Below, in pieces: positions 23,216 to 32,470 of a stretch of 64,000 nt of DNA. The notes beneath the pieces are model-generated. The model saw nothing but the letters and a program-made list of their open reading frames with translations, was not told the DNA's origin and searched no databases. The DNA lies in NCBI GenBank assembly GCA_010909165.1, contig MU008204.1, positions 141,810 through 205,809 on the forward strand. Direction: 5' to 3'. Numbering within the stretch: position 1 is the stretch's first letter; every line of letters begins with the position of its first letter. The translations under genes were made by a program, and so were the position numbers. The stretch comes from Anthoceros angustus (taxonomy: Eukaryota; Streptophyta; Anthocerotopsida; Anthocerotales; Anthocerotaceae).

Positions 23216-25833
23216 AGCTATAATGAATGCACCGTGGTGTAAGGAAAGAACATGTCCTTGACCTTCGACACACATATTTCCAATACGAGACCAAAAATCC
23301 AAGATAGGAAAATCAAACACCAAATTTGTCTAAAAAAGCAAGCATGCATGCGGTACGGATGCCGACACCGGGGGGTTTGACCGATTTTGTTTGCTCCATT
23401 TAGGGCTGAGCATCGAGAGCCATTGAACAACGGATGCTCGACCATGCAGCAGGTGATTGGCGCCGCCGGCAGAATCCATCCGACAAAAGGTGCAGCGGGG
23501 CATGCGAGACTGGAAATTTACATGCGAAGGGTGGACAAACGGAATTGAGATACATTACAGCACACCGTGCGGGATGTGGTCTAGAGAAATGTATTAATAC
23601 TTGCTGCAAGACGTGGAAAATTTGGGACATCAAGTAGTTTCATATTTTCTATGAATTGATTTAAAAGGGAGCCCTATTCTATGTCTACATTAATAGTAGT
23701 AAGCACAACTCTTGATAAGCTTGTCAAAGTTTTTTCCTAGCGCCCATCAAAAAAATATTATAATTACAAGTATAACAAATATCACCATGATACTCACGCT
23801 AACAACTACATGAAAGAAGGTTCAAGTATGTGCGAATGCTATAGCAACAAGATCTTGATCATTTAATTTTGATCTATATTCATGAGTCAAATTATAATCG
23901 GTATCATTTTCATATGAAAAAGTATCTAGTTTTGCTCCTTTATGAGCGTTTATGTACATATGGCTTTCAATTCATATCCATATGATGGTATCGAGTTTTG
24001 CTGCTCTGGTGGCCTATATATGTATGGCTTTCTATTCATTTCCATAGAACACTTGTGTGCACACTTTGGTTTTCTTATTGCATTGTTGAAGTCACAACTA
24101 TGGGTTCCAAGATCGTGTCTCTTGTTTTTTGATACTTTTGAGCAGCTACTTAATTCTGGCTGACAATGCAGGTGATGATGGATCTCTCTTTGCTATGAAT
24201 TCTTTTATATGTTTTGGGAGCACAAATGTTGTCTTTTAATGTGTTTGCTACCACCCAAATTTACTAACAAATCAACATGGTTGGTGGATCTTATTTCTAG
24301 GTGAAGTGACTACTCCACTTGCGCATGCATCACATCCTACTTCTGCGTCTGTATCGTCAAGTTCAGGTTTGTGGATATTGGAGTTTGCTTGTTTTATATA
24401 GAATTAGACGAATGTGTTCACGTTCAATAAATAGTTGACTCGAAATCTAACAATTTACAATCTCAATGTCTCTGCACATGTACATCCAGTTACGGGGCCT
24501 TCTTCTCCAACCAGCAAGTTTTGCAAGATCCACAATTTTCAAGAACATATTGTGGAAGGACATGGACGAACCAAATAAAATTTGCTGGTGCTATGGCTGC
24601 TTGTGTTTGTTTGCTTGTTGCTAGGAGTAGTTTCTTCATGTGAATATGAAGTGATGATATGCAAGTATGAATATGTATGCAAATGTTTCATATTATATTC
24701 TAAATATGTTACATTTTGAATATCATCATATGTACTTCAATCGATGAGTGATTAAGTGTACGAATATTTTTTTATAAATATGATGATTATCTAATTTGTT
24801 TGACCGACTGGTTCTGTCACATCGGTCATGTCTGTTCTAAATTTTGTTCAATTGGGTTGTAATGTTCTCGCACCAATCGCAACCTTGTTTTCTCATCCAT
24901 AAGAATCCTTTGTCTTTCCCTGTGAGATCAAATAGTCGTTCACTCAATATGTTTCAGCCCTCCACTTTGCTCAATAGTGGTATGCTTCAACCCTCAAGGT
25001 TGTTTAACTTTTCTCGATGTCATGATTCGCGAAACTTCCAACCTGGCAAAGATGTTATCAAGTTTGCTCAACCACCTAATGTGGGCAACTTCCATCCTAG
25101 GCAAAGCTGCCTTTACTCGTCGACATGGGCACCGTGGCCTAGGGTTTTTCAGAATTAGGGCTTCGCAAGTAGGAGGGCTGTCATTTTTTTGGGCACATGC
25201 GTATGTAGCCTACCCGATGCTGCTGAATGTCAAGCAGAAAAAGAACGGATTTCGAAGGAAAATAGGCCCGACGTTCTGGGGTTGATGTCTATCCACCAAC
25301 TCTGACCTGGCTATTTCATGCCTTGATTGTTTTGCTCTTCTGACCTGGCTGTTTCATGCCTTGATTGTTTTGCTCTTCGATCCTGCATCTCGTGTGTAAG
25401 TTCGCGCATCTGAGAATAGGTGTAGATATTGGACATGCCCAACTTAGAAATTGCAATTTATTGGTCACAACGAGCACAGCTCACAAAACAGTCGCAATCA
25501 GCTGGAAGGTAAGCCATAAGTTGCCCAGCCAGAAAAACCACAAGCAAGCTCTAGGAGGAAAGAAGCAGGTAATTATTCCGTAACATCTTAGACCTCGAGT
25601 CAAAACCCATACAATAAGGCGGACTATTATACACCATGTGAAAAACGGAAATAGTTCAGACAAAAATGATTCCAAAATTTTGGCATTAGACAGAGTACAC
25701 CGCTCTTTGCGAATCCTCGTTCAACACAAATTGACACATGTAGGATGCGCGCCCGCACGACGGGACCTCCCGGAGCTCCTCACAAAATTGCTGTCCAGAC
25801 GCCGTGTGCGCTCCAAACTCCCCGACAACTCGC
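23216..25833. other. Gene-poor AT-rich region
   Basis: No supported coding sequence or RNA gene. It contains copy 2 of dispersed repeat family B (about 24100-24395). A short local duplication near 25300-25375 repeats TGACCTGGCTRTTTCATGCC and TTGATTGTTTTGCTCTTC. The last 150 bp are the 3'UTR of RPS16. Confidence 0.5.
24100..24395. repeat. Dispersed repeat family B, copy 2
   Basis: Colinear with 20205-20560 (ATGGGTTCCAAGA, CTACTTAATTCTGG, GTTTGCTACCACCCA, GGTGGATCTTATTTCTAG, AGGTTTGTGGATATTG). Diverged; no ORF conserved between the copies. Confidence 0.6.
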
Positions 25834-26277
25834 CTAACGGTAGGACTTCTGGAAACGGGCTCGAGCACCACGACCTCCAAACTTCTTAGGTTCGCAGCGT
25901 CGGGGATCAGCCACCAGCAAAGTCCTGTCGTACCGGACGAGGATGTCCTTGATCTCCTGCTTGGACTGCTCGTCCACATACTTTTGGAAGTAGGCCACCA
26001 GGGCCTTCGCGATGCTCTGCCGGATGGCGTAGATCTGCGAGGTGTGCCCTCCGCCTCTCACCCGTATCCTCATATCAACCTCAGCAAAACGCTGGCGGCC
26101 CAGCAATAGGATAGGCTCACAGGCCTTGTACCGCAAAATTTCGGGCTCCACCAGCTCGATCGGGCACCCATTGATCTTAATCAACCCGCGCCCCCGCTTG
26201 CAGTAGGTGACGGCCACAGCTGTTTTCTTCCGCCCGAAGCACTGCACTGACTCCACTGTCGCAGGTGGTGCCGCCAT
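25834..26277 (-). CDS. RPS16: Cytosolic 40S ribosomal protein S16 (uS9)
   Basis: Single-exon minus-strand ORF of 147 aa. Diagnostic strings: [20 protein letters not shown] at the N-terminus, [68 protein letters not shown] and the C-terminal RARFQKSYR. The terminal basic tail of uS9 reaches the P-site tRNA in the decoding centre. Length and sequence are full and intact. The ATG at 26277 was chosen over a 17-codon upstream extension because it gives the family's usual MA-rich start directly before the conserved core. Confidence 0.97.
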   Translation of the reverse strand: MAAPPATVESVQCFGRKKTAVAVTYCKRGRGLIKINGCPIELVEPEILRYKACEPILLLGRQRFAEVDMRIRVRGGGHTSQIYAIRQSIAKALVAYFQKYVDEQSKQEIKDILVRYDRTLLVADPRRCEPKKFGGRGARARFQKSYR

Positions 26278-26339
26278 GGCTACGTTGGAGCCCGATAGTG
26301 CACCAAGGGCCTGAGCATCTGCACGCAAATGACTCTCTC

Positions 26340-26460
26340 GTCTAGGGCAGACAAACCCAAAACCCTTTCTGGTTCGGGGAAGCTAGTGTATGTACGTACA
26401 TATATAGACCGTAATATATATTCCGCGGCGGACTCTAATATATATATTCCGCGGAGATGA
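26340..26460 (-). promoter_or_regulatory. Putative RPS16 promoter elements
   Basis: On the minus strand, an AGGGTTTTGGGTTTG stretch (near 26360) resembles the telo-box-like elements of plant ribosomal-protein genes. It lies about 80 bp upstream of the RPS16 ATG. A TATA-like CTATATATG lies near 26402-26410. The motif AATATATATTCCGCGG occurs twice (about 26413 and 26439). Motif reading only. Confidence 0.35.
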
Positions 26461-26478
26461 CCACGATGGCTGTTCTGC

Positions 26479-26672
26479 CTACAACCACATTGTAGGTTTC
26501 CATGCTCTGATTATGTTAGACATCAACACATGTGTTCTGGCGTCATTTTCGTCTAACGTCACAAAAGGGTTCATTCTTACTTGTCGAGTCCATTCATGTC
26601 TGTTCACCAGCTTGGTCGAATGAATAGCGTGCCACCTCCACATTGCTCCATTTTTTGTAAGCACTCAACGGA
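26479..26672 (-). pseudogene. Rearranged fragment of the neighbouring PPR gene 3' end
   Basis: The sequence matches the C-terminal coding part of the PPR gene at about 27410-27592 in the same orientation. It is broken: a 60-bp stretch is missing, and a piece corresponding to about 27327-27395 is inserted in the middle. The minus strand still reads LDENDARTHVLMSNI, against LDENDAAAYVLMSNI in the intact gene. It cannot encode a working protein. Confidence 0.75.
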
Positions 26673-26676
26673 TTAG

Positions 26677-27397
26677 AGCTGGTGAACAGACATGAATGGA
26701 TTTGACAAGTAAGAATGAACCCTTTCTTTCACAAAATGAAGAACCGAAAAAGATATCAGAGGCATCTCGAAGCATTCCCCAGGGCGCCGTGCGGGTCACA
26801 ACGAGAAGCCAGTTGTATCACATGCTCTAAACGACATTGAGTTACTCTACGACTTTGATCTTCTACGACAAACCTACGATATCCGCGCTCTGCGGTGAGC
26901 ATTTCAAAGGCAGGCATGCAGATTTGAGCAACACGCTCTACGGTGAGCATTTCCAAAGCAGGCATATAGATCTGTTTGCTCAATATCTGGGTGTACGGAC
27001 AAGCATGTTCCCAAAGAGTTGTGGTAAGGACTGTATCTTCCGCTGGCAGGATATATATATTCTACTATGTAAGAACATACCACACCTCTTTGGGAACATG
27101 TTAGTACGCCCAGATCTTGAGCAGACAGATCTGCTTGCCTACGTTCGAAATGCTCACCGCAGAGCGTGGATATCGTAGGTTTGTCGCAGAATGGAGTAAC
27201 TCAATATCATTTAGAGCATGTGATACAGCCGGCTTCCAGCTTCTTGCTGTGACCTGCACAGCGCCCTGGGCCTGCTTCGAGATGCCTCTGATTTCTTTTT
27301 CGGTTCTTCATGTTGTGAAAGAAAGGGTTCATTCTTACTTTGTCGAGTCGCCAGCTAAAAAGCTATGCACGAGTCCGTTCGTGTCTGTCCACCAGCT
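26677..27397. repeat. Long inverted repeat (foldback) derived from the PPR gene 3' end
   Basis: Arm A (26677-27026) is the reverse complement of arm B (27078-27397) with modest divergence; the central loop is about 51 nt. Paired landmarks: AGCTGGTGAACAGACA with TGTCTGTCCACCAGCT, AAGTAAGAATGAACCCTTTC with GAAAGGGTTCATTCTTACTT, AGGCATCTCGAAGCA with TGCTTCGAGATGCCT, and CATGTTCCCAAAGAG with CTCTTTGGGAACATG. Arm A has lost about 27 nt of the PPR coding part and gained a ~45-bp internal duplication. Arm B is the native 3' end and 3' flank of the PPR gene. A second, smaller hairpin pairs 26564-26612 with 26677-26725. A transcript crossing this locus would fold into a long duplex. Confidence 0.85.
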
Positions 27398-30049
27398 CTG
27401 ACCTGGCTGTTTCCATGCTCTGATTCCTTTTCTCCTTACCTGCATGTCCTCTGCCTGTTCCCACATCTCAGCACCAGTGTAGATGTTAGACATCAACACA
27501 TATGCTGCGGCGTCGTTTTCGTCTAACTTCACTGCTTGGTCGAATGAATAGCGTGCCACCTCCACATTGCTCCACTTCTGGCAAGCACTCAACATGGTGT
27601 GCCAGACAATTTCATTAGGCAGAACTGGCATTGTGGTCACCAAAGTCAGTGCCTCATCCAATCTGCCTGCACGGCCCAGGAGGTCCACCATGCAAGTGTA
27701 ATGCTCGATGGTCGGAGTGATGCCATAGTCTCTGCTCATGTTGTCGAAAAGCTCTCTCCCCTTGTTCACTAGGCCAGCATGACTGCAAACTGATAGTACA
27801 CTTAGCATTGTAATGCCGACTGGCTCTATGCCTTCGTCTTTCATTTTCTGCAGTAAGTTGAAGACCACTTCACTGTCTCCTTGACAGGTGTAGCCAGCAA
27901 TCAGTGCAGTCCAGACAACATCGTCTCGTTCGGGCAATGCATCAAACACCTGCTGTGCGTCAATCATGCTCCCAGATTTACCATACATGTTTATCAAACT
28001 GCCTGCTACAAACATATCTGCTAGAAGCCCTTGCTCTTCAATCTGTGCATGGAGCTGTCTTCCCAGATTCAGAGCTGCCACATTTGCACATGCCTGCAGG
28101 AGGCATGCAAATGTCACAGAATCGGGTACAGTGATGCCTTCTTCGTGCATAGCACTGTAAAGACGAAGGGCCTCCTGGCCCATGCCCTCCTGGGAATATC
28201 CTGCAATCAAGGCAGTCCACGTGACCACATCTTTGTGCCCAAGTTCTTCAAACACTCTTTCCGCGTCCTCCAGGCTGCCACACTTTGCATACATGTTTAC
28301 CAAACTGTTTGTGACCAACACTTCTGCTTGGAGTCCTCGTTCTCTGATTTGTGTATGAAGCTGGTTGCCTCTCTGCAGTGCTGGGGTTCCCACACTCGCA
28401 CATGCCTGCAGGAGGCACACAAATGTCACAGAATCGGGTACAGCTATCCCCTCTTCTTGCATAGCAGTGTGAAGACGAAGCGCTTCTTGCCCCATGCCCC
28501 TCTGGGAATATCCTGCTATTATGGCAGTCCACGTCACTGCATCTTTTTTACCAAGGCCGTCAAACACTTGTTGCGCATCTTCCAAACTGCCACACTTTGC
28601 ATACATGGTAACCAAACTATTGGCTACAAAAACATGAGTATGATGTCCTTGTTCTCTAATCTGTCTGTGAAGCTGCTTCCCTGTCTCCAAGGCCAGGACA
28701 CCCAAACTTGCACATGACTGCAAGAGACACACAAATGTCACAGAATCAGGTACAGCCTCGCCTTCTTCCTGCATAACACTGTAGAGATGAAGGGCTTCCT
28801 GTCCCATGCCCTGCTGAGAATATCCTGCAATCAGAGCCGTCCACATGACCACATCCTTCCGACGAAGTCCATCAAACACTCTCCGAGCATCTTTCAAGCT
28901 GCCACACTTTGCATACATGTTCACCAAACTGGTGGCCACGAAGACATCAGCTTGGTGCCCTCGTTCTCTAATCTGCGCATGAAGCCTCTTCCCCATCTCC
29001 AACGCCTGGGCACCCAAACTTGCACATGCCTGCAGGAGGCACATAAATGTCACCGCAGTTGGCGCAACAACGCCTTCATCTTCCATAGCCGTGTACAGAC
29101 GAAGGGCTTCCTGCCCCATGCCATGCTGGGAATACCCTCCTATCATGGCATTCCACGTGACCACATCCTTTCCAACAGTTCCATCAAAGACACCTCGGGC
29201 ATCTCCCAAGCTGCCACATTTGGAATACATGTCAACCAAGCAACTACAAACGAACAACCCAGGCTGAAGGCCACTAGCCAACACATCATCATGCACCTGC
29301 TTCCCAGTTCTCAAGTCCGATCCCCTTGCACACGCCTGAAGGGCTGCCACAAACACATGACCATCAGGCTTCACACCAGACCTGCGCATCCGATCATACA
29401 GCTGTATGGCCTGCTTGTCTTGCCCCTGTTTCACATGCGCAGAAATTATGGAAGACCACATGAAGGCATCTGGCTCAGCTACCGTGGTGAACACGTCCAT
29501 CGCGTCTTGCAACCTGCCGTGGGAAGCATACATTCGCAGGATGTGATTGCCCAGGAACGTATCCGACTCGAACCCCCTTTTCGTCGCGAAAGCATGGACT
29601 CGGCGGCCCAGAACAAGATCCTTGCCCCCCATACATTTCTTCAGGACAGCAAAAAAGAGAGACTTTGGAATGGCATAGTCTTGCTGCACCAGCACTCCCA
29701 ACGCCTCAACAGCCTCAGTCAGACGGCCCTTTTCGCATAGCTTGCTCACGGTTTCGTGTCCTGCAGGTCTGCCAGGGTAAGGATCCTCCGGTAAGCTCTT
29801 CTTCAATTTCGAGGCACGACGACCCATCTCCATATCCAGAGTAGCACTCTGCGCAGCTGGCTTCCGTCCATTTCTGTTGCGCCTCGTGACTTTGTTGTTT
29901 GCGGCCGGCTGGTCCCTTGAGGTCAGGTGAGAGGGAGCTTTGCACAGAATTCGATTTAACATACCAATTTGTTGGGTCGAAAACAGCGGTGCGCACAATG
30001 GGTCATGTTGGCCATTGTGACAGTCAATAGCAACGCTCCAGACTGCCAT
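27335..30049 (-). CDS. PLS-class PPR protein ending after the E+ region
   Basis: Single-exon ORF, 904 aa from the ATG at 30049 (alternative Met at 29962, MLNRILCKAPS; longer readings use TTG). PPR proteins bind organellar RNA, mainly for C-to-U editing in this class. The middle consists of P-L-S triplets of about 104 aa (SLVNMYAKCGSLEDA, IAGYSQ.GMGQEAL, VPDSVTFVCLLQACAS) repeated about four times with very high similarity. The C-terminal E/E+ region is recognisable (CMVDLLGRAGRLDEA, NEIVWHTMLSACQ, AYVLMSNIYTGAEMWE, KQPGQSWWTDTNGLVHSFLA) but stops at GDSTK with no DYW deaminase domain. The stop lies inside the foldback, so loss of the DYW end may be linked to that rearrangement. A recognisable targeting peptide is not obvious. 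Confidence 0.92.
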   Translation of the reverse strand: MAVWSVAIDCHNGQHDPLCAPLFSTQQIGMLNRILCKAPSHLTSRDQPAANNKVTRRNRNGRKPAAQSATLDMEMGRRASKLKKSLPEDPYPGRPAGHETVSKLCEKGRLTEAVEALGVLVQQDYAIPKSLFFAVLKKCMGGKDLVLGRRVHAFATKRGFESDTFLGNHILRMYASHGRLQDAMDVFTTVAEPDAFMWSSIISAHVKQGQDKQAIQLYDRMRRSGVKPDGHVFVAALQACARGSDLRTGKQVHDDVLASGLQPGLFVCSCLVDMYSKCGSLGDARGVFDGTVGKDVVTWNAMIGGYSQHGMGQEALRLYTAMEDEGVVAPTAVTFMCLLQACASLGAQALEMGKRLHAQIRERGHQADVFVATSLVNMYAKCGSLKDARRVFDGLRRKDVVMWTALIAGYSQQGMGQEALHLYSVMQEEGEAVPDSVTFVCLLQSCASLGVLALETGKQLHRQIREQGHHTHVFVANSLVTMYAKCGSLEDAQQVFDGLGKKDAVTWTAIIAGYSQRGMGQEALRLHTAMQEEGIAVPDSVTFVCLLQACASVGTPALQRGNQLHTQIRERGLQAEVLVTNSLVNMYAKCGSLEDAERVFEELGHKDVVTWTALIAGYSQEGMGQEALRLYSAMHEEGITVPDSVTFACLLQACANVAALNLGRQLHAQIEEQGLLADMFVAGSLINMYGKSGSMIDAQQVFDALPERDDVVWTALIAGYTCQGDSEVVFNLLQKMKDEGIEPVGITMLSVLSVCSHAGLVNKGRELFDNMSRDYGITPTIEHYTCMVDLLGRAGRLDEALTLVTTMPVLPNEIVWHTMLSACQKWSNVEVARYSFDQAVKLDENDAAAYVLMSNIYTGAEMWEQAEDMQVRRKGIRAWKQPGQSWWTDTNGLVHSFLAGDSTK

Positions 30050-30079
30050 GGCTCGCAGAGATACCAGAGGCAGCCAGCC

Positions 30080-30118
30080 GGCGTTGATGACCAATACCAA
30101 GTATTGGTCATCAACGCC
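30080..30118. repeat. Perfect 18-bp hairpin upstream of the PPR gene
   Basis: Arms GGCGTTGATGACCAATAC (30080-30097) and GTATTGGTCATCAACGCC (30101-30118) are perfect reverse complements separated by CAA. They lie 31 bp upstream of the chosen PPR ATG, in the likely 5'UTR or promoter. Confidence 0.9.
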
Positions 30119-30836
30119 ATTTCCGCAGAGCAAAGCAACCCCGCATTCTCAACCCCTGTTCACCCCAGACCTCCTATCTTCCAAGACATAGTTGCATTAT
30201 GGTTGTAGATTTTTCCTCAATCCTCTGATCATGAGCAAAATGGAATAAAATGGATGAGTGGGAAGGTCATGGTGGGCTTTCCAACGAGTCCATGCTTGCC
30301 CTGGTATGAGCTTTTGATCTCCATATAGGTTGAAAGGAACGTCTTCGAAGATTTTCTCGAGATGACAAAAATTGCTTAATTTGCTTTGTGCACAACACCT
30401 TTCCTGGGCTGGACACTTGTTGATCGGCACTAAGGACACCCACTGATCATGTGGAAACCAAGGGATTATGCTAAACCATTCATTTACAAGGCCGAAAGGA
30501 ACGTGTACACTCTTCACACTCCGGAGTGCCATGGCACCAAGGTTCTATCCCCACTAACCTCCCTCTAACCTGACATCTATGCTACCGCGTCCTCAAATGT
30601 ATACGCATAAGTGCATGAGAGCCATACGTAGTCCGCTTATCCAACGCGTGGCACTTTCCCACTGGCTACACCACGGCACCGTGAACCGCGTACCAGCCAT
30701 GGCACATCGTCGTGGTGGCCGCGAGGAGCCCGCGCAATGTTGGTAACCCAGGCGGCCATGGCTGGGTTAGCATGGCCGCAACGCTTCTGTGAACGATGCC
30801 ATGAGATTCTTTATACTTACAATTGCCCAATTTTTT

Positions 30837-31036
30837 GGCGGTGCACATGGCTCAATAGCTTATGTCTTGGGACAAAATTATACAAAAATATTAATCAGCT
30901 ACCATGATTTATCTGCAGCCTCAAATGTAGGCCTTTGGCGGTGCACATGGCTCAATAGCTTATGTCTTGGGACAAAATTATACAAAAATATTAATCAGCT
31001 ACCATGATTTATCTGTAGCCTCAAATGTAGGCCTAA
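30837..31036. repeat. 100-bp tandem duplication
   Basis: Two nearly identical 100-bp units (30837-30936, 30937-31036), each with GGCGGTGCACATGGCTCAAT, TCTTGGGACAAAATTATAC and CCTCAAATGTAGGCCT. Only one or two differences, so the duplication is recent. Non-coding. Confidence 0.9.
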
Positions 31037-32099
31037 AGTCTCGAATTGGAGTTGTTGGGCGTTTTGGGATTAAGTGGAAGCGTGAGTTTAGGAAGAGTTT
31101 TTGCATAACCACGATGGCTGCATTGGAGAGCGTGTATTCTAGGATGGGTCACCTAATGAGAAAACGAAGGGTTATGAATAAATGTGCCCCCGGCACATTG
31201 CAAACTGTACCTTGAACTTTGTGCCTCCCCAAGCATAAGAGGGGAGCTTGAAATGAATTTTATAAGGAGACCACGTAGAAGGTTGGCTCCTGAGTTGCTC
31301 TTTGTTACCAATTGGTACTATAGACTATAGTCTTGCTTGGCTTTGCAATTGCTTGCGGAGTGCATCCTAGTCGATGATTGAGGGATGTCTGAGGTTGTCT
31401 CATATTGCTTTAACAAAAAGCTGATGGCTAATGTTTTTCTTGTGTGATATACTCATGCTTCCTCAAATCGTGACCTTGTAGCACAGACGTGTGTGATGCT
31501 TATGAGTTTGGTATCTACCTGCAAATGCAACAAAGTGTGAATATTCTAAATGGTATTCGTTTGTGCACCAGGACCCTTGTCTATGGAATATGAAGTGCAT
31601 GTGTGATACGCCCTTCTTTCCTATATCTATTTCCTAGCATGGCAGCCTCGGTGGGACCAACTCTCTAGAGCTGGCGGGAGCTCTCTATGACATCTGGTGA
31701 TTGCTGAATGACCTTTAACTTCCCCCGAGCACCTGGTTAGTCATGCACCACACCTCGTTAGTAGTTGATAATGTGGAAGCTTAGGAAAAACCCAAAGCTT
31801 ACCTCGTTTGTCCATAAGAAGCTGAACAAGAAGGTCTAGAGCTATCTGTGAAACATAGTACTGGTTAGGAGAGCCCCTAGCATAGTTCCATTTGGAATTT
31901 GAAACGCACCTCTTGTACTTAGAAAACTCTTCCTATCTGAGGTTGTCGTCAGGGAGTACTTAACCTCCAATTCTTCCACTTTTTACGGGGCCCCCTCGGA
32001 GGACCCTGATGAACATCTCATGATGTCCAACCGAATTCTGAAAAGTAGAATGCAAGGTACCGAGAAGAAACTTTTGAAGTACTTCCCATCATCATGAAA

Positions 32100-32470
32100 G
32101 CTGAAGTCTGGTTTGATAGCTTGGGTGATCTAAGTGGACTTGATTGGTCGGTGTTGTGCACAACCTTTTTGACACATTTCAAAAGCAAATTCTTTGTAAA
32201 AGACTTCTAAGAGGAGGAACTCAGTTGTTTGTACCAAGGTGACTAGGAGGATGTTACCGAATACGTGGAGCGAACTCAAGGGCTCATTCACAAGTTGGGA
32301 TACGCTTTTCTGCCAAAGAAGATGAATTAGAAGAAAGTCAAGACCAAGTTTGTGATGGGAATCCATGACGAATTTTTCACAAGAAAGATGGAAAAAGAGG
32401 CACTCAGCCTGAATGCCGTGATCTCGTTAGCTCTGGAGAGGAGGAAGCTGCGTACAAGATTCAGGCCTTA
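32100..32470 (+). pseudogene. Retrotransposon gag remnant
   Basis: In one plus frame, broken by three stop codons, the sequence reads VWFDSLGDLSGLDW, LTHFKSKFFVKDF, EDVTEYVERTQGLIHKLGY and EALSLNAVISLALERRK. This follows the Retrotrans_gag pattern (WF..L, F...F, E.V.EY...) of plant Ty3-type retrotransposons. No protease, reverse transcriptase or integrase is recognisable downstream. It is decayed and non-functional. Confidence 0.65.

Larger units (their letters stand above)
30050..32100. other. Region without intact genes
   Basis: Contains a perfect hairpin at 30080-30118 and a 100-bp tandem duplication at 30837-31036. The rest shows no long conserved ORF, RNA gene or recognisable domain. 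From about 31980 it runs into the gag remnant. Confidence 0.5.

Noticed and set aside
28031-29740. Plus-strand ORFs of 228 and 317 codons across the PPR gene
   Set aside because: They repeat with the PPR block period and lack any domain; they are shadows of the PPR repeats.
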